Positions 26,308 through 34,643 of a stretch of 64,000 nucleotides of DNA are shown piece after piece; position 1 is the first letter of the stretch; every line of letters starts with the position of its first letter. The stretch is from Chlorobiaceae bacterium (GTDB lineage Bacteria; Bacteroidota; Chlorobiia; Chlorobiales; Chlorobiaceae): assembly GCA_013334965.1 (NCBI GenBank), contig JAAXWO010000004.1:1-64000 (forward strand), read 5' to 3'. The notes beneath the pieces were generated by a model. It did no database searches, was not told the origin of the DNA, and saw only the letters and a list, made by a program, of their open reading frames with translations. Made by a program: the position numbers and the translations under genes.

Positions 26308-27036
26308 ATGCAAACGAACCTTGAGAACACGACACCACAGAACGACATGAATACATCCCAGCCCCAGAAGGCACTTCCTGCACCGACAATTTCCGACAGA
26401 TTGCTCGAACTTTACATCAAACAGCAAAAGCTGATCATCACCATCCTCGTCGTGCTCTGCGTTGGAGCCGGAGGCTATTTCCTCTGGATGCAGAAAACGA
26501 AAGCCGATGAGAATGCTGCAGCGCTCGCACTTGCCAAAGCGACGACATTGATCCAGGCCGGCGACCTCGCAAAAGCCGTCGACGGAGACGGTACGACGAA
26601 AGGCCTCAAAGGGATCGTCGGCAGCTACGGCGGCACCCCGAGCGGCAATATGGCCCGACTTTACCTGGGAACCATCTTTTTTAATTCGAACAAGCCCGAC
26701 GAAGCGCTCGTGATGTACAACGCGTTCAGCAGTCCCAACAAGGATCTGCAGGCGTCTGCGCTTGCCGGGGCCGCCGCATGCCATATCCAGAAAAAAGCAT
26801 TCGCGGAGGCTGCCGCAGGATATGAAAAGGCCTCTGCCGCTGCCGAAAATGAGGCCCTCAAGGCGATGTACCTCAACAAGGCGGCTGAAAGCTACGTCGC
26901 TGCCGGGACTCCCGACAAGGCAGTAAACCTCTTTGACCAGGTCATCAAGAGGTGGCCCGGGACATCTTCCGCAGGAGTCTCCCAGCGCTCGCTATGGCGA
27001 CTGTCTGGTGAAGGAGTCCAGGGCACAAAGCATTAA
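26308..27036 (+). CDS. Membrane-anchored TPR-like protein
   Basis: A 242-residue protein with a short polar N-terminus, one membrane helix (LIITILVVLCVGAGGYFLW, about residues 41-59) and a C-terminal domain of alanine-rich helical pairs resembling TPRs (ARLYLGTIFFNSNKPDEALVMY; EALKAMYLNKAAESY). The layout resembles YfgM/BamD-neighbour type proteins that work at the membrane as chaperone scaffolds, but the sequence does not decide this. The start may be the ATG at 26308 or 26347; neither has a clear ribosome-binding site. It is followed by a cyclophilin gene after 33 bases, consistent with a role in protein folding. Confidence 0.7.
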   Translation: MQTNLENTTPQNDMNTSQPQKALPAPTISDRLLELYIKQQKLIITILVVLCVGAGGYFLWMQKTKADENAAALALAKATTLIQAGDLAKAVDGDGTTKGLKGIVGSYGGTPSGNMARLYLGTIFFNSNKPDEALVMYNAFSSPNKDLQASALAGAAACHIQKKAFAEAAAGYEKASAAAENEALKAMYLNKAAESYVAAGTPDKAVNLFDQVIKRWPGTSSAGVSQRSLWRLSGEGVQGTKH

Positions 27037-27069
27037 TCCGGCCAGACAACTTTTTACGATTCAACCATT

Positions 27070-27558
27070 ATGCCAGCAAAGTTCATCATCAAGACCAGCA
27101 TGGGCGATATCGCCGTCTCACTCTACGACGACACACCCCAGCACCGGGACAATTTCGTCAAGCTCGTCGGTGAGGGCTATTATGACGGCATCCGTTTTCA
27201 CCGCGTCATCGAAGGGTTCATGATCCAGACCGGCGATCCGCTGTCACGCCATGACGACAAACGCCAACTGCACGGCACAGGCGGACCCGAGTACCGCGTT
27301 CCCGCTGAAATCAGGCACCCCAACAAGAAAGGCACCCTGGCCGCAGCAAGGGACAACAACCCAAAGAAGGCATCGTCAGGCAGCCAGTTCTACATCAACC
27401 AGGCTGACAACGCATTCCTTGACGGCGAGTACACCGTATTCGGCATCGTGGAATCGGGAATCGACGTCGTCGACGCAATCGCAGTGGTGGATACGGATTT
27501 CAACGACAACCCGATCTCTCCGGTGACCATCGAAACCATCACTCCAGTAACTGCCTGA
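27070..27558 (+). CDS. Peptidyl-prolyl cis-trans isomerase, cyclophilin type
   Basis: A 162-residue cyclophilin without a signal peptide, hence cytoplasmic. Active-site blocks are visible: GIRFHRVIEGFMIQTGDP (Arg and Phe of the catalytic centre), GTLAAARDNNPKKASSGSQFYIN, and YTVFGIVESGIDVVDAI. It catalyses proline isomerisation during folding. It lies between the membrane-anchored TPR-like gene and the yggS-type gene, all on the plus strand with short gaps. Confidence 0.95.
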   Translation: MPAKFIIKTSMGDIAVSLYDDTPQHRDNFVKLVGEGYYDGIRFHRVIEGFMIQTGDPLSRHDDKRQLHGTGGPEYRVPAEIRHPNKKGTLAAARDNNPKKASSGSQFYINQADNAFLDGEYTVFGIVESGIDVVDAIAVVDTDFNDNPISPVTIETITPVTA

Positions 27559-27568
27559 TTTCAAACCG

Positions 27569-28258
27569 ATGGAAAGCATCGCCTCGAACCTGGCCGCAAT
27601 CAGGGAACAGATCGCGTCTGCCTGCCGCAAGGCCGGCAGGCGTGACGATGAGGTAACTCTCATCGCTGTCTCCAAGACCAAAAGCGCCGCAGCCATCAGG
27701 GAAGCATGGGACGCCGGTCAGCGAGTGTTCGGCGAAAGCTACGTCCAGGAGTTCCTCGAAAAGCAGCAGGATCCGCTGCTCTCTTCGCTGCCCCTGTCAT
27801 GGCATTTCATAGGCCACCTGCAGTCAAACAAGGTGAGACAGGTCGCCGGCAAGGTTGCAATGGTCCACGGAATCGATAAAGTCTCGACCGCAGAGGAGTT
27901 GTCGAGGCGCGCCGTTCAGCACGACCTGCAGATCGACTACCTCCTTGAGGTGAACGTATCTCGTGAAAGCTCCAAGTATGGGTTGGATCCCTCATCGCTC
28001 ATCCAGGCTGCAGAAGAGTGTTTTCTGATGCCGAACATCACGCTGCGGGGCCTCATGACCATCGCCGCTCCCGACCCCGACCAGGCACGCAGGGAATTCG
28101 CCGAACTGCGCGAAGCCCTTGAAAAACTCAGATGTGCCGCACCTGAACCGGCATCGCTCACCGAACTCTCCATGGGCATGAGCCAGGATTTCGAGGAGGC
28201 CATCCTCGAAGGGGCCACCATGATCCGCATCGGCACGGCCATATTCGGCTGGCGCTGA
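27569..28258 (+). CDS. YggS/PLPBP-family pyridoxal phosphate homeostasis protein
   Basis: A 229-residue member of the YggS/PROSC family, a single-domain alanine-racemase-like barrel that binds PLP and buffers vitamin B6. The PLP lysine lies in VTLIAVSKTKSAA; other conserved blocks are FGESYVQEF, WHFIGHLQSNKV, LLEVNVSRESSKYG, GLMTIAAP, and LSMGMSQDFEEAI followed by MIRIGTAIFG. It starts 11 bases after the cyclophilin gene. The family has no known catalytic activity. Confidence 0.95.
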   Translation: MESIASNLAAIREQIASACRKAGRRDDEVTLIAVSKTKSAAAIREAWDAGQRVFGESYVQEFLEKQQDPLLSSLPLSWHFIGHLQSNKVRQVAGKVAMVHGIDKVSTAEELSRRAVQHDLQIDYLLEVNVSRESSKYGLDPSSLIQAAEECFLMPNITLRGLMTIAAPDPDQARREFAELREALEKLRCAAPEPASLTELSMGMSQDFEEAILEGATMIRIGTAIFGWR

Positions 28259-28456
28259 CCCCCGGCTGTTTTTACATCTTTTTTTCGCCACTGATCAGGA
28301 ACAGCTGTTTTTAACTCTTCACAAAACAGCTTATATTGCATGTTTTTCCGTATGTAGGCGCTCCGCCTGTTGAACACACATCGTGGAGCCCCCATGCAGG
28401 TTGAAACAAGAATCTCCGCAAGACCTTTCAATCAACAATTAATTATTGAGCGCATC

Positions 28457-29278
28457 ATGACTGATCAAAGGGAAAAAATCCGGTTAGCCGTAGAGTACAT
28501 CAGAAAACAGACCACTGCGGAATATCCGGTGGGCATTGTGCTCGGCACCGGCCTCGGCGGGCTCGTCAAGGAGATCGAGATCGATTTCGCACTCGACTAT
28601 GCCGACATCCCCTATTTCCCGATCTCGACGGTCGAAACCCATCACGGCAAGCTGATCTTCGGAACGCTCGCCGGCAAGAAAGTGGTGGCCATGCAGGGCC
28701 GCTTCCATTTCTATGAAGGCTATTCGATGACGCAGATCGTCTTCCCGATCAGGGTGATGAAACAGCTCGGCGTCAGGACGCTCGGTATCACCAACGCATG
28801 CGGCGGCCTCAATCCCGGTTACAGGAAAGGCGACATCATGCTCATCGACGACCATATCAACATGCTCGGCGGCAACCCGCTCATCGGTCCGAACGATCAG
28901 GAGATCGGGCCACGCTTCCCCGACATGTGCGAACCGTACTCGAACCGCATTCTCGGTATCGCCGAAAAAGTCGCCCTTGATAACGGCATCAAGGTCCAGC
29001 GCGGCGTCTATGTGGCCCTTCCCGGCCCATGCCTTGAAACGCGTGCAGAGTATCGTATGCTCAGGGCTCTCGGTGCAGACGTCGTCGGCATGTCGACCGT
29101 GCCGGAAGTGATCGCTGCCGTACACCAGGGCACCGAAGTCTTCGGCATGTCCATCATCACCGACGAGTGCTTCCCGGACTGCCTTGCCGCCGTCAGCATC
29201 GCCGAGATCATTGAGGTCTCGAACCAGGCGGAACCGAAAATGACCACCATATTCAGGAACGTCGTAGCAAACCTTTAA
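28457..29278 (+). CDS. Purine nucleoside phosphorylase family, possibly methylthioadenosine phosphorylase
   Basis: A 273-residue trimeric-type PNP/MTAP family enzyme, which cleaves a purine nucleoside with phosphate. Seen: VLGTGLGGL (phosphate loop), TVETHHGKL, GRFHFYEGY, ITNACGGLNPG, PGPCLETRAEYRM with Glu194, and MSTVPEVIAA. At the position equivalent to Asn243 of human PNP, which reads 6-oxopurines, this protein has Asp236 (IITDEC), 42 residues after Glu194 as in human PNP. Methylthioadenosine phosphorylases use Asp there to recognise adenine. The next gene is mtnA, which uses the product of methylthioadenosine cleavage. The frame is open upstream to 28370; the ATG at 28457 gives the usual length. 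Confidence 0.88.
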   Translation: MTDQREKIRLAVEYIRKQTTAEYPVGIVLGTGLGGLVKEIEIDFALDYADIPYFPISTVETHHGKLIFGTLAGKKVVAMQGRFHFYEGYSMTQIVFPIRVMKQLGVRTLGITNACGGLNPGYRKGDIMLIDDHINMLGGNPLIGPNDQEIGPRFPDMCEPYSNRILGIAEKVALDNGIKVQRGVYVALPGPCLETRAEYRMLRALGADVVGMSTVPEVIAAVHQGTEVFGMSIITDECFPDCLAAVSIAEIIEVSNQAEPKMTTIFRNVVANL

Positions 29279-29351
29279 TAACCATCAATGCTTAAGGGCA
29301 GTTCAAAACGCTGTTTTGGGCTGCCCTTAACCGGAAAATTCTCTACTGCAC

Positions 29352-30416
29352 ATGATAGACGCCATATCCTTTTCCAACGGTACGTTCCGCTATCTCGACC
29401 AGCGATTCCTCCCCCTGCAGGTGATTCACGTGGAGACGAGGGATCATCAGGAGGCCATCGAAGCGATCAAGACGCTCGCCGTCAGGGGTGCACCGCTGAT
29501 CGGCGCCTCGGCAGGCTATACGGTGATCCTCGGCATCAACAGCTACAAGGGCGACAAGGATGGGTTCCCGGCTTTCTTCAGCCGTCTCATCGCCGACGTC
29601 GAAGCATCCCGTCCGACGGCAGTGAACCTCTTCTTCGCCACAAAAAAGCTCAAGGCGGTATATGACGCCAACTTCGAGGCAGACTCCCTTGAAACCCTGT
29701 TTGCGAAAATGCTCGCCGAAGCGCACAAGATCCATGAGGACGAAATCGACAACTGCGACCGCATTGCGCGTCACGGCGTCGAGCTCATTAAACGCGATTT
29801 CGCCGATGTGCTGAAAACACGCAAGCTCACCGTGCTGACCCACTGCAACACCGGCACCCTCGCATGCTGCGGCATCGGCACTGCCCTCGGCGTCATCAGG
29901 CTCGCATGGCAGGAAGGGCTGATCGAAAAGGTGATCACCTCCGAGAGCCGCCCGCTTCTCCAGGGGCTCCGTCTGACGGCCTGGGAACTTGAGCATGACG
30001 GCATTCCGTTCCTGTCGATCTCCGATTCGTCCTCAGCATTCATCATGCATCAGGGAAAAATCGATTTCGGCGTTGTAGGCGCGGACCGCATCACGGCCAA
30101 CGGCGACACGGCCAACAAGATCGGCACCTATGCCCATGCCGTCAGCGCACGCCACCACGGCATACCGTTCTATATCGCGGCCCCGGTTTCCACCATCGAC
30201 ATCACGATGAGCGACGGTTCGCTGATCCCGATCGAGGAGAGAAACGCAGACGAACTGCGCACCATCTTCGGCACCCAGGTCGCCACGCCGACCACCCCGG
30301 TGCTGAACTATGCGTTCGACGTCACTCCGGGCACGCTTATCCGCGGCATCATCACCGAGAAAGAGGCTGTCGTCGGCAACTACAACGAGTCGCTTGCACG
30401 CATCTGCAAAGGCTGA
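29352..30416 (+). CDS. mtnA: Methylthioribose-1-phosphate isomerase
   Basis: MtnA converts 5-methylthioribose-1-phosphate to methylthioribulose-1-phosphate in methionine salvage. The 354-residue protein is of the eIF2B-alpha-like fold with conserved blocks LAVRGAPLIGASAGY, THCNTGTLACCGIGTALG (catalytic Cys), ESRPLLQGLRLTAWEL, FGVVGADRITANGDTANKIGTY (catalytic Asp), and FYIAAPVSTID. It lies 73 bases after the nucleoside phosphorylase gene, matching the order of the two salvage reactions. The later mtn genes are not in the window. Confidence 0.94.
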   Translation: MIDAISFSNGTFRYLDQRFLPLQVIHVETRDHQEAIEAIKTLAVRGAPLIGASAGYTVILGINSYKGDKDGFPAFFSRLIADVEASRPTAVNLFFATKKLKAVYDANFEADSLETLFAKMLAEAHKIHEDEIDNCDRIARHGVELIKRDFADVLKTRKLTVLTHCNTGTLACCGIGTALGVIRLAWQEGLIEKVITSESRPLLQGLRLTAWELEHDGIPFLSISDSSSAFIMHQGKIDFGVVGADRITANGDTANKIGTYAHAVSARHHGIPFYIAAPVSTIDITMSDGSLIPIEERNADELRTIFGTQVATPTTPVLNYAFDVTPGTLIRGIITEKEAVVGNYNESLARICKG

Positions 30417-30444
30417 AAAGCCCTACCAGCATATCTTCTTCAGG

Positions 30445-30467
30445 AATCCCCGGCGCCCCCGGGGATT
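30445..30467 (+). terminator. Hairpin after mtnA
   Basis: AATCCCCGG (30445-30453) pairs perfectly with CCGGGGATT (30459-30467), loop CGCCC, 28 bases after the mtnA stop and followed by GCCTTTGTAT. The T tract is weak but position and stem suit a terminator. Confidence 0.65.
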
Positions 30468-30728
30468 GCCTTTGTATACCCCCCTCCCCTAAAATCTTAT
30501 ACATTATTCATTTAAATGATTTCATTTTTGGAATCGTTTATTACATTTTCAATAGTGATAAGCTGTATCTGTCCTTTTCTATCGCTGCCCCCTGGCAAAC
30601 CATTTTATGGACACCTCCAACCTCCCGCCATTCCCTGCATTCAGGACGTTTTCCGCCCCATTTCGGAATCGCGTCTGATTTGAGGTCTCCTTTCACCATT
30701 TTTTCCAACAAGAACTCAGGAGAAAGGT
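30468..30728. promoter_or_regulatory. Upstream region of the cbb3 oxidase operon
   Basis: These 261 bases hold no recognised gene. The left half is AT-rich and contains the perfect 12-base palindrome TCATTTAAATGA at 30508-30519, a possible operator. No FNR-type site (TTGAT-N4-ATCAA) was found. The ribosome-binding site of ccoN, AGGAGAAAGG, lies at 30718-30727. A 23-codon frame at 30607-30678 lacks a ribosome-binding site and is not called. Confidence 0.4.
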
Positions 30729-32120
30729 ATGAAAGACAGCGGTTATGAGTATTCTGTCGTTCGGGGTTTTGCTTTTTCAGCGCTGTTCTGGCTCGTCGTC
30801 GGCCTTGTCATCGGGCTATGGATCGCGTTCGAAATGTTCAACCCGGCCCTCAACATCACCCCGTGGCTCAGCTTTGGACGCCTGCGCGTCGTGCACACCA
30901 ACGGACTCGGGCTCGGCTTCGGCCTGGCAGCAATTTTTGCCACCGCCTATTACATGCTGCAGCGCCTGACGCGCAGTCCCCTTGCGTTCCCCAGGCTTGC
31001 CACGGCGCATCTCTGGCTCTTCAACGCCGCCATCGCCCTTGCAGCAGTAAGCCTCATGGCAGGCATGAACACCACAAAGGAGTACGCGGAACTGGAGTGG
31101 CCGCTGGATATCGGAGTGGTGATCATCTGGGTCATGTTCGCAATCAACGTCTTCGGCACCCTGATCAAGCGTCAGGAGAAGCAGATGTACATCTCGCTCT
31201 GGTACCTGATCGCCATGACCGTGACCATCGCCGTCCTCTATATCGTCAACAACCTCGAAATTCCGGTCACCCTCTTCAAATCTTACAGCCTCTATGCCGG
31301 CGCCAACGATGCCAACGTCGAGTGGTGGTACGCGCACAACATCGTAGGCTTCATCTTCACCGTACCTGTGCTCGCGATGTTCTACTACTTCCTGCCGAAG
31401 GCCACGGGCCTGCCGATCTACAGCCACAGGCTTTCGATCGTCTCGTTCTGGTCGCTCATCTTCGCCTATCTCTGGACCGGAGCCCATCATCTCATGCTGA
31501 CTCCCCTGCCCGAATGGATCCAGACTGTGGCCATCGCATTCAGCATCTTTCTGATCGCGCCGTCATGGGGCTCCGTGATGAACGGATACTATACGCTCCA
31601 GGGAAACTGGGAGCAGATGCGCTCCAACTACCTGGTCAAGTTCTTCATCATCGGCATCACCTTCTACGGACTTCAGACCCTCCAGGGACCCCTTCAGGGG
31701 CTCAGGACGCTCAACGCCTTCTTCCACTATACCGACTGGGTCGTCGGACACGTACACATGGGTACGATGGGGTGGGTGACGATGATCATCTCCGCGTCGT
31801 TCTACTACATGATCCCCAAAGTTACCGGCACGAAACTCTACAGCGTCAAAATGGCCAACGTGCACTTCTGGCTCATTCTTGCAGGCCAGCTCGTCTGGAC
31901 CATCACGATGTGGATCGGCGGCATCCAGCAAGGGGCGATGTGGAAGGCGACCAACCCTGACGGCTCGCTGATGTACAGCTTCCTCGACGGGCTAACATCG
32001 CTCTACCCCTATTACCGCATCCGATTCGCGGCCGGGATCGTATACTTCATCGGCATCCTGATCTTCGCCTGGAACCTCATCCAGACCGTAAGACAGGCAC
32101 CGGCAAACGCAGAAGCATAA
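30729..32120 (+). CDS. ccoN: cbb3-type cytochrome c oxidase subunit I
   Basis: CcoN is the catalytic membrane subunit that reduces O2 to water and carries heme b, heme b3 and CuB. The 463-residue protein has about 12 membrane helices and every expected ligand: His56 and His343 for heme b, His341 for heme b3, His203, His253 and His254 for CuB, and Tyr247 for the covalent His-Tyr cofactor. Spacing between these residues matches the well-studied Pseudomonas enzyme. There is no CuA domain, as expected for cbb3. It is the first gene of ccoN-O-Q-P and has a strong ribosome-binding site. An intact catalytic centre argues for real oxygen reduction or detoxification. Confidence 0.97.
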   Translation: MKDSGYEYSVVRGFAFSALFWLVVGLVIGLWIAFEMFNPALNITPWLSFGRLRVVHTNGLGLGFGLAAIFATAYYMLQRLTRSPLAFPRLATAHLWLFNAAIALAAVSLMAGMNTTKEYAELEWPLDIGVVIIWVMFAINVFGTLIKRQEKQMYISLWYLIAMTVTIAVLYIVNNLEIPVTLFKSYSLYAGANDANVEWWYAHNIVGFIFTVPVLAMFYYFLPKATGLPIYSHRLSIVSFWSLIFAYLWTGAHHLMLTPLPEWIQTVAIAFSIFLIAPSWGSVMNGYYTLQGNWEQMRSNYLVKFFIIGITFYGLQTLQGPLQGLRTLNAFFHYTDWVVGHVHMGTMGWVTMIISASFYYMIPKVTGTKLYSVKMANVHFWLILAGQLVWTITMWIGGIQQGAMWKATNPDGSLMYSFLDGLTSLYPYYRIRFAAGIVYFIGILIFAWNLIQTVRQAPANAEA

Positions 32121-32147
32121 CCCAACCCACAAAAAGGAGCATCAATC

Positions 32148-32819
32148 ATGGGTATCAATTCCAAACCGGTTGTCTTTGCGGCTTTGTCGGCAGTAGTGAT
32201 CCTTGTCGGAACGGTGGTCACCGTCTTCGTTCCGCTCTTCATGCCTTCGACCCAGCCAGTCAGCAGCTTTGTCAAGCCATATACGGCCATTGAACTCGAA
32301 GGACGTGACATCTATATCCGCGAAGGCTGCAACAACTGCCATACGCAGACGGTCAGGCCCCTGAGGACCGAAGTGCTCAGGTACGGCGAATACTCCAAAG
32401 GAGAGGAGTTTGCATACGACCGCCCGTTCCTCTGGGGATCCCGCAGGACCGGACCCGACCTGAACCGCGTAGGCGGCAAATATCCCGACTCATGGCATTA
32501 CAAGCACATGCAGAGCCCGCAAAGCATGTTCGAACTCTCCAACATGCCTCCTTACGGATGGCTTGCCTCCAACAAGCTCGATACATCAGTTTCGTTCAGG
32601 AAAACATCAATCCAGCGCTTCGGCTACACAGAGGATCAGGTGAAGCAGCAGATCGCCGACTATAAAACCCGCGTCACAGCGCAAGACTACGATTCGAAAG
32701 AGACGCGCGACCTTGTCACGCCGGCGAACCTCAGGGGTGACCTGACCGAGATGGACGCCATCATCGCCTACATGCAGAAGCTGGGCCGGGACGTCAAGTC
32801 GATGGGAGCCGGGCAATGA
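32148..32819 (+). CDS. ccoO: cbb3-type oxidase monoheme cytochrome c subunit
   Basis: CcoO passes electrons to CcoN through a covalently bound heme c. The 223-residue protein has one N-terminal membrane helix (about residues 8-31) and the heme site CNNCH (Cys61, Cys64, His65) in the family context LEGRDIYIREGC. Further conserved blocks are GEEFAYDRPFLWGSRRTGPDLNRVGGKY and SNMPPYGWL with the axial Met. It starts 27 bases after ccoN with AAAAAGGAG upstream, and its stop overlaps the ccoQ start (ATGA). Confidence 0.97.
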   Translation: MGINSKPVVFAALSAVVILVGTVVTVFVPLFMPSTQPVSSFVKPYTAIELEGRDIYIREGCNNCHTQTVRPLRTEVLRYGEYSKGEEFAYDRPFLWGSRRTGPDLNRVGGKYPDSWHYKHMQSPQSMFELSNMPPYGWLASNKLDTSVSFRKTSIQRFGYTEDQVKQQIADYKTRVTAQDYDSKETRDLVTPANLRGDLTEMDAIIAYMQKLGRDVKSMGAGQ

Positions 32820-32959
32820 ACTTCCAGATCATTGCATATACAGGATTCACCTTTATCCTGGCAACCGTCTTCGCGGGAATCATCATCTACTATTACAACC
32901 CGAAGCGGAAAAAAGAGGTAGAGGAACCGAAACACCGGATGCTCCGCAACGACGATTGA
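32816..32959 (+). CDS. ccoQ: CcoQ-type small membrane subunit
   Basis: A 47-residue protein beginning MNFQIIAYTGF, with one membrane helix (about residues 7-26), the basic segment YYNPKRKKE typical of FixQ/CcoQ, and a tail ending PKHRMLRNDD. It overlaps the ccoO stop by four bases and lies directly between ccoO and ccoP, the standard position for ccoQ. CcoQ stabilises the oxidase complex. The tail resembles that of CcoS in the same cluster (APKYRMLDDDD). Confidence 0.85.
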   Translation: MNFQIIAYTGFTFILATVFAGIIIYYYNPKRKKEVEEPKHRMLRNDD

Positions 32960-33007
32960 CGGATGCGTCCAGGGAAGATTGAAAACATCGAAATCAAGGA
33001 GGTTCAT

Positions 33008-33469
33008 ATGAGCGATTCCGGAATTCCGCATGAAGGCCACAACAAAATCCCCAAAGGATGGCTGGCGTTCTTTTTCGGCATGATCGTATTTGTCATCTGG
33101 TATATCGTATCGTTTACCCCCGGCATCTCCGGCTGGTCATTCTACAAGGTGTATGAACAGGAGATGAAAGCCGGCGAAAAGCTGGCGGCATCAGCGGCTG
33201 CGACCCCCGGCAAATACCTCGGAGACGCAAAGGCGATCGCCGAAGGAAAGGCGGAATTTGCGACCAGTTGCGCCGCCTGCCATATGGCCGACGCCAGCGG
33301 AGGAATCGGACCGAACCTGAAGGTCGCGCTGAAATACGGATCGACTCCCGACAATCTCTACGAATCGATCGCAAAAGGGAGACCGAACGGCATGCCTCCC
33401 TTCCAGCAACAGCTTGGCAACGAACGCGTCTACAAACTCGTCGCCCTGCTTTCCAGCCTGAGATCATGA
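33008..33469 (+). CDS. ccoP: cbb3-type oxidase subunit CcoP, short single-heme form
   Basis: CcoP is the membrane-anchored cytochrome c subunit that accepts electrons from soluble cytochrome. This version has only 153 residues: an N-terminal segment with PKGWLAFFFG typical of CcoP, one membrane helix (about 17-37), and a single cytochrome c domain with CAACH (Cys88, Cys91, His92) and GMPPF (Met129 as axial ligand). Usual CcoP is near 300 residues with two CxxCH sites. The frame is intact and ends normally, so it is a compact form rather than a truncation. AAGGAGG precedes the ATG at 33008; the upstream extension to 32963 is rejected. Confidence 0.93.
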   Translation: MSDSGIPHEGHNKIPKGWLAFFFGMIVFVIWYIVSFTPGISGWSFYKVYEQEMKAGEKLAASAAATPGKYLGDAKAIAEGKAEFATSCAACHMADASGGIGPNLKVALKYGSTPDNLYESIAKGRPNGMPPFQQQLGNERVYKLVALLSSLRS

Positions 33470-33476
33470 ACCCTGC

Positions 33477-33507
33477 CGCTGCCCCGGGAACCTTTTCCGG
33501 GGCAGCG
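33477..33507 (+). terminator. Strong hairpin between ccoP and ccoG
   Basis: CGCTGCCCCGG (33477-33487) and CCGGGGCAGCG (33497-33507) form a perfect 11-bp GC-rich stem with loop GAACCTTTT, eight bases after the ccoP stop. No T tract follows, so it more likely stabilises the ccoNOQP part of the mRNA or attenuates transcription into the assembly genes than ends transcription fully. Confidence 0.8.
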
Positions 33508-33530
33508 ACGTCTAATGCAATCAAAGAAGT

Positions 33531-34643
33531 ATGCAGATTGTCTGGAAACGATACAGAAGAACGGTAGAGATTCTTCAGGCCATGCTCCTGACCGGGTTGC
33601 CGTTCCTCAGGATCAACGGGCAGAGCGCGTTCAGGTTCGATATCCGTGAGCTGAACCTCTATTTCTTCGGCACGATCATCAGGATCGACGAGTTCTACCT
33701 CATTCTTGCAGCCATACTGTTCCTCCTGCTGCTGGTCGCCTGGGTGACGGCGATCCTCGGACGGGTCTGGTGCGGCTGGCTCTGCCCGCAAACCGTCCTG
33801 CTGGACCTGACGGAAGATCTTGCGGCTATTTTCGGTCGGAAGCATCGTGAAACGGTAAAGAAAATCATCCTGCTGCCGCTTTCGGCCCTGATCTCAATAA
33901 CCATGATCTGGTACTTCGTTCCGCCGAACGAAGCCGGTGCGGCACTCTTCGTCTCACCGGTGGTCACCGCTTTTTTCCTGATACTCTGGCTTCTGGTCTA
34001 CCTCGAACTCGCATTCCTCGGCAGAAGCTTCTGTACCTCCGTCTGTCCCTATGCCATGATGCAGAACGCCCTGTTCGACAGCGATACCCTGGTCATCGAG
34101 TACGACAGATCACGAGACGCGACCTGCATGAAATGCAATGATTGCGTCCGGGCATGCCCGGTCGGCATCGACATCAAGCAAGGTCTGAGCAACCGCTGCA
34201 TCGCCTGCGCGGAGTGCATCGATGCCTGCTATGTGAAAAGCAGCCGGAGGAACCTCCCCCCCTTCCCGAACTACAAGGGCAGGATCCTGCGCGCCAAGAC
34301 CTTCTGGATGGGAGGAATCACCGCCTCGGCGGCCCTGGTTATGGCTTTGCTCATCTCCATGCGCCCGCCGGTGGAGTTCATGCTCAACCGGATCCAGGAG
34401 CCATTGCCGACCGGCGTGAACCGCTATGCCTGCACGATATCCAACAACACCGGGAAAACCCTCGACCTGAAGCTTTCAGCCCCTGAAGGAGTAACGATCA
34501 TCGGCGAACGCACGGTGACCGTCTCCCCTTACGGCGTCGTCAGGAACAAACTTCTGCTCAAATCCGAAGCCCCTCGTGACAAGGTAAGGTTGACCCTCGA
34601 AGGCAACGGCATTTCAATCGGCAAGGAGGCCGGGTTCCTGTGA
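33531..34643 (+). CDS. ccoG: CcoG, cbb3 oxidase assembly iron-sulfur protein
   Basis: CcoG (FixG/RdxA) is a membrane protein with two [4Fe-4S] clusters that reduces Cu(II) to Cu(I) for oxidase assembly. The 370-residue protein has an FRFDIRELNLYFFG start, several helices with the NapH-like motif GRVWCGWLCPQT and SFCTSVCPYAMMQ, and two ferredoxin motifs (CMKCNDCVRACP and CIACAECIDAC). The C-terminal part is an immunoglobulin-like periplasmic domain. It is shorter than the common ~470 residues, mainly in the C-terminal domain. It overlaps ccoH by four bases. Confidence 0.94.
   Translation: MQIVWKRYRRTVEILQAMLLTGLPFLRINGQSAFRFDIRELNLYFFGTIIRIDEFYLILAAILFLLLLVAWVTAILGRVWCGWLCPQTVLLDLTEDLAAIFGRKHRETVKKIILLPLSALISITMIWYFVPPNEAGAALFVSPVVTAFFLILWLLVYLELAFLGRSFCTSVCPYAMMQNALFDSDTLVIEYDRSRDATCMKCNDCVRACPVGIDIKQGLSNRCIACAECIDACYVKSSRRNLPPFPNYKGRILRAKTFWMGGITASAALVMALLISMRPPVEFMLNRIQEPLPTGVNRYACTISNNTGKTLDLKLSAPEGVTIIGERTVTVSPYGVVRNKLLLKSEAPRDKVRLTLEGNGISIGKEAGFL

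Noticed and set aside
30818-31960. 380-codon plus-strand frame within ccoN
   Set aside because: It is an alternate frame of ccoN, rich in Arg, His and Pro, with no coherent domain.
33008-33469. CcoP considered as a truncated pseudogene
   Set aside because: Start, stop, membrane helix, heme motif and axial Met are intact and ribosome-binding site is strong, so it is a compact gene.
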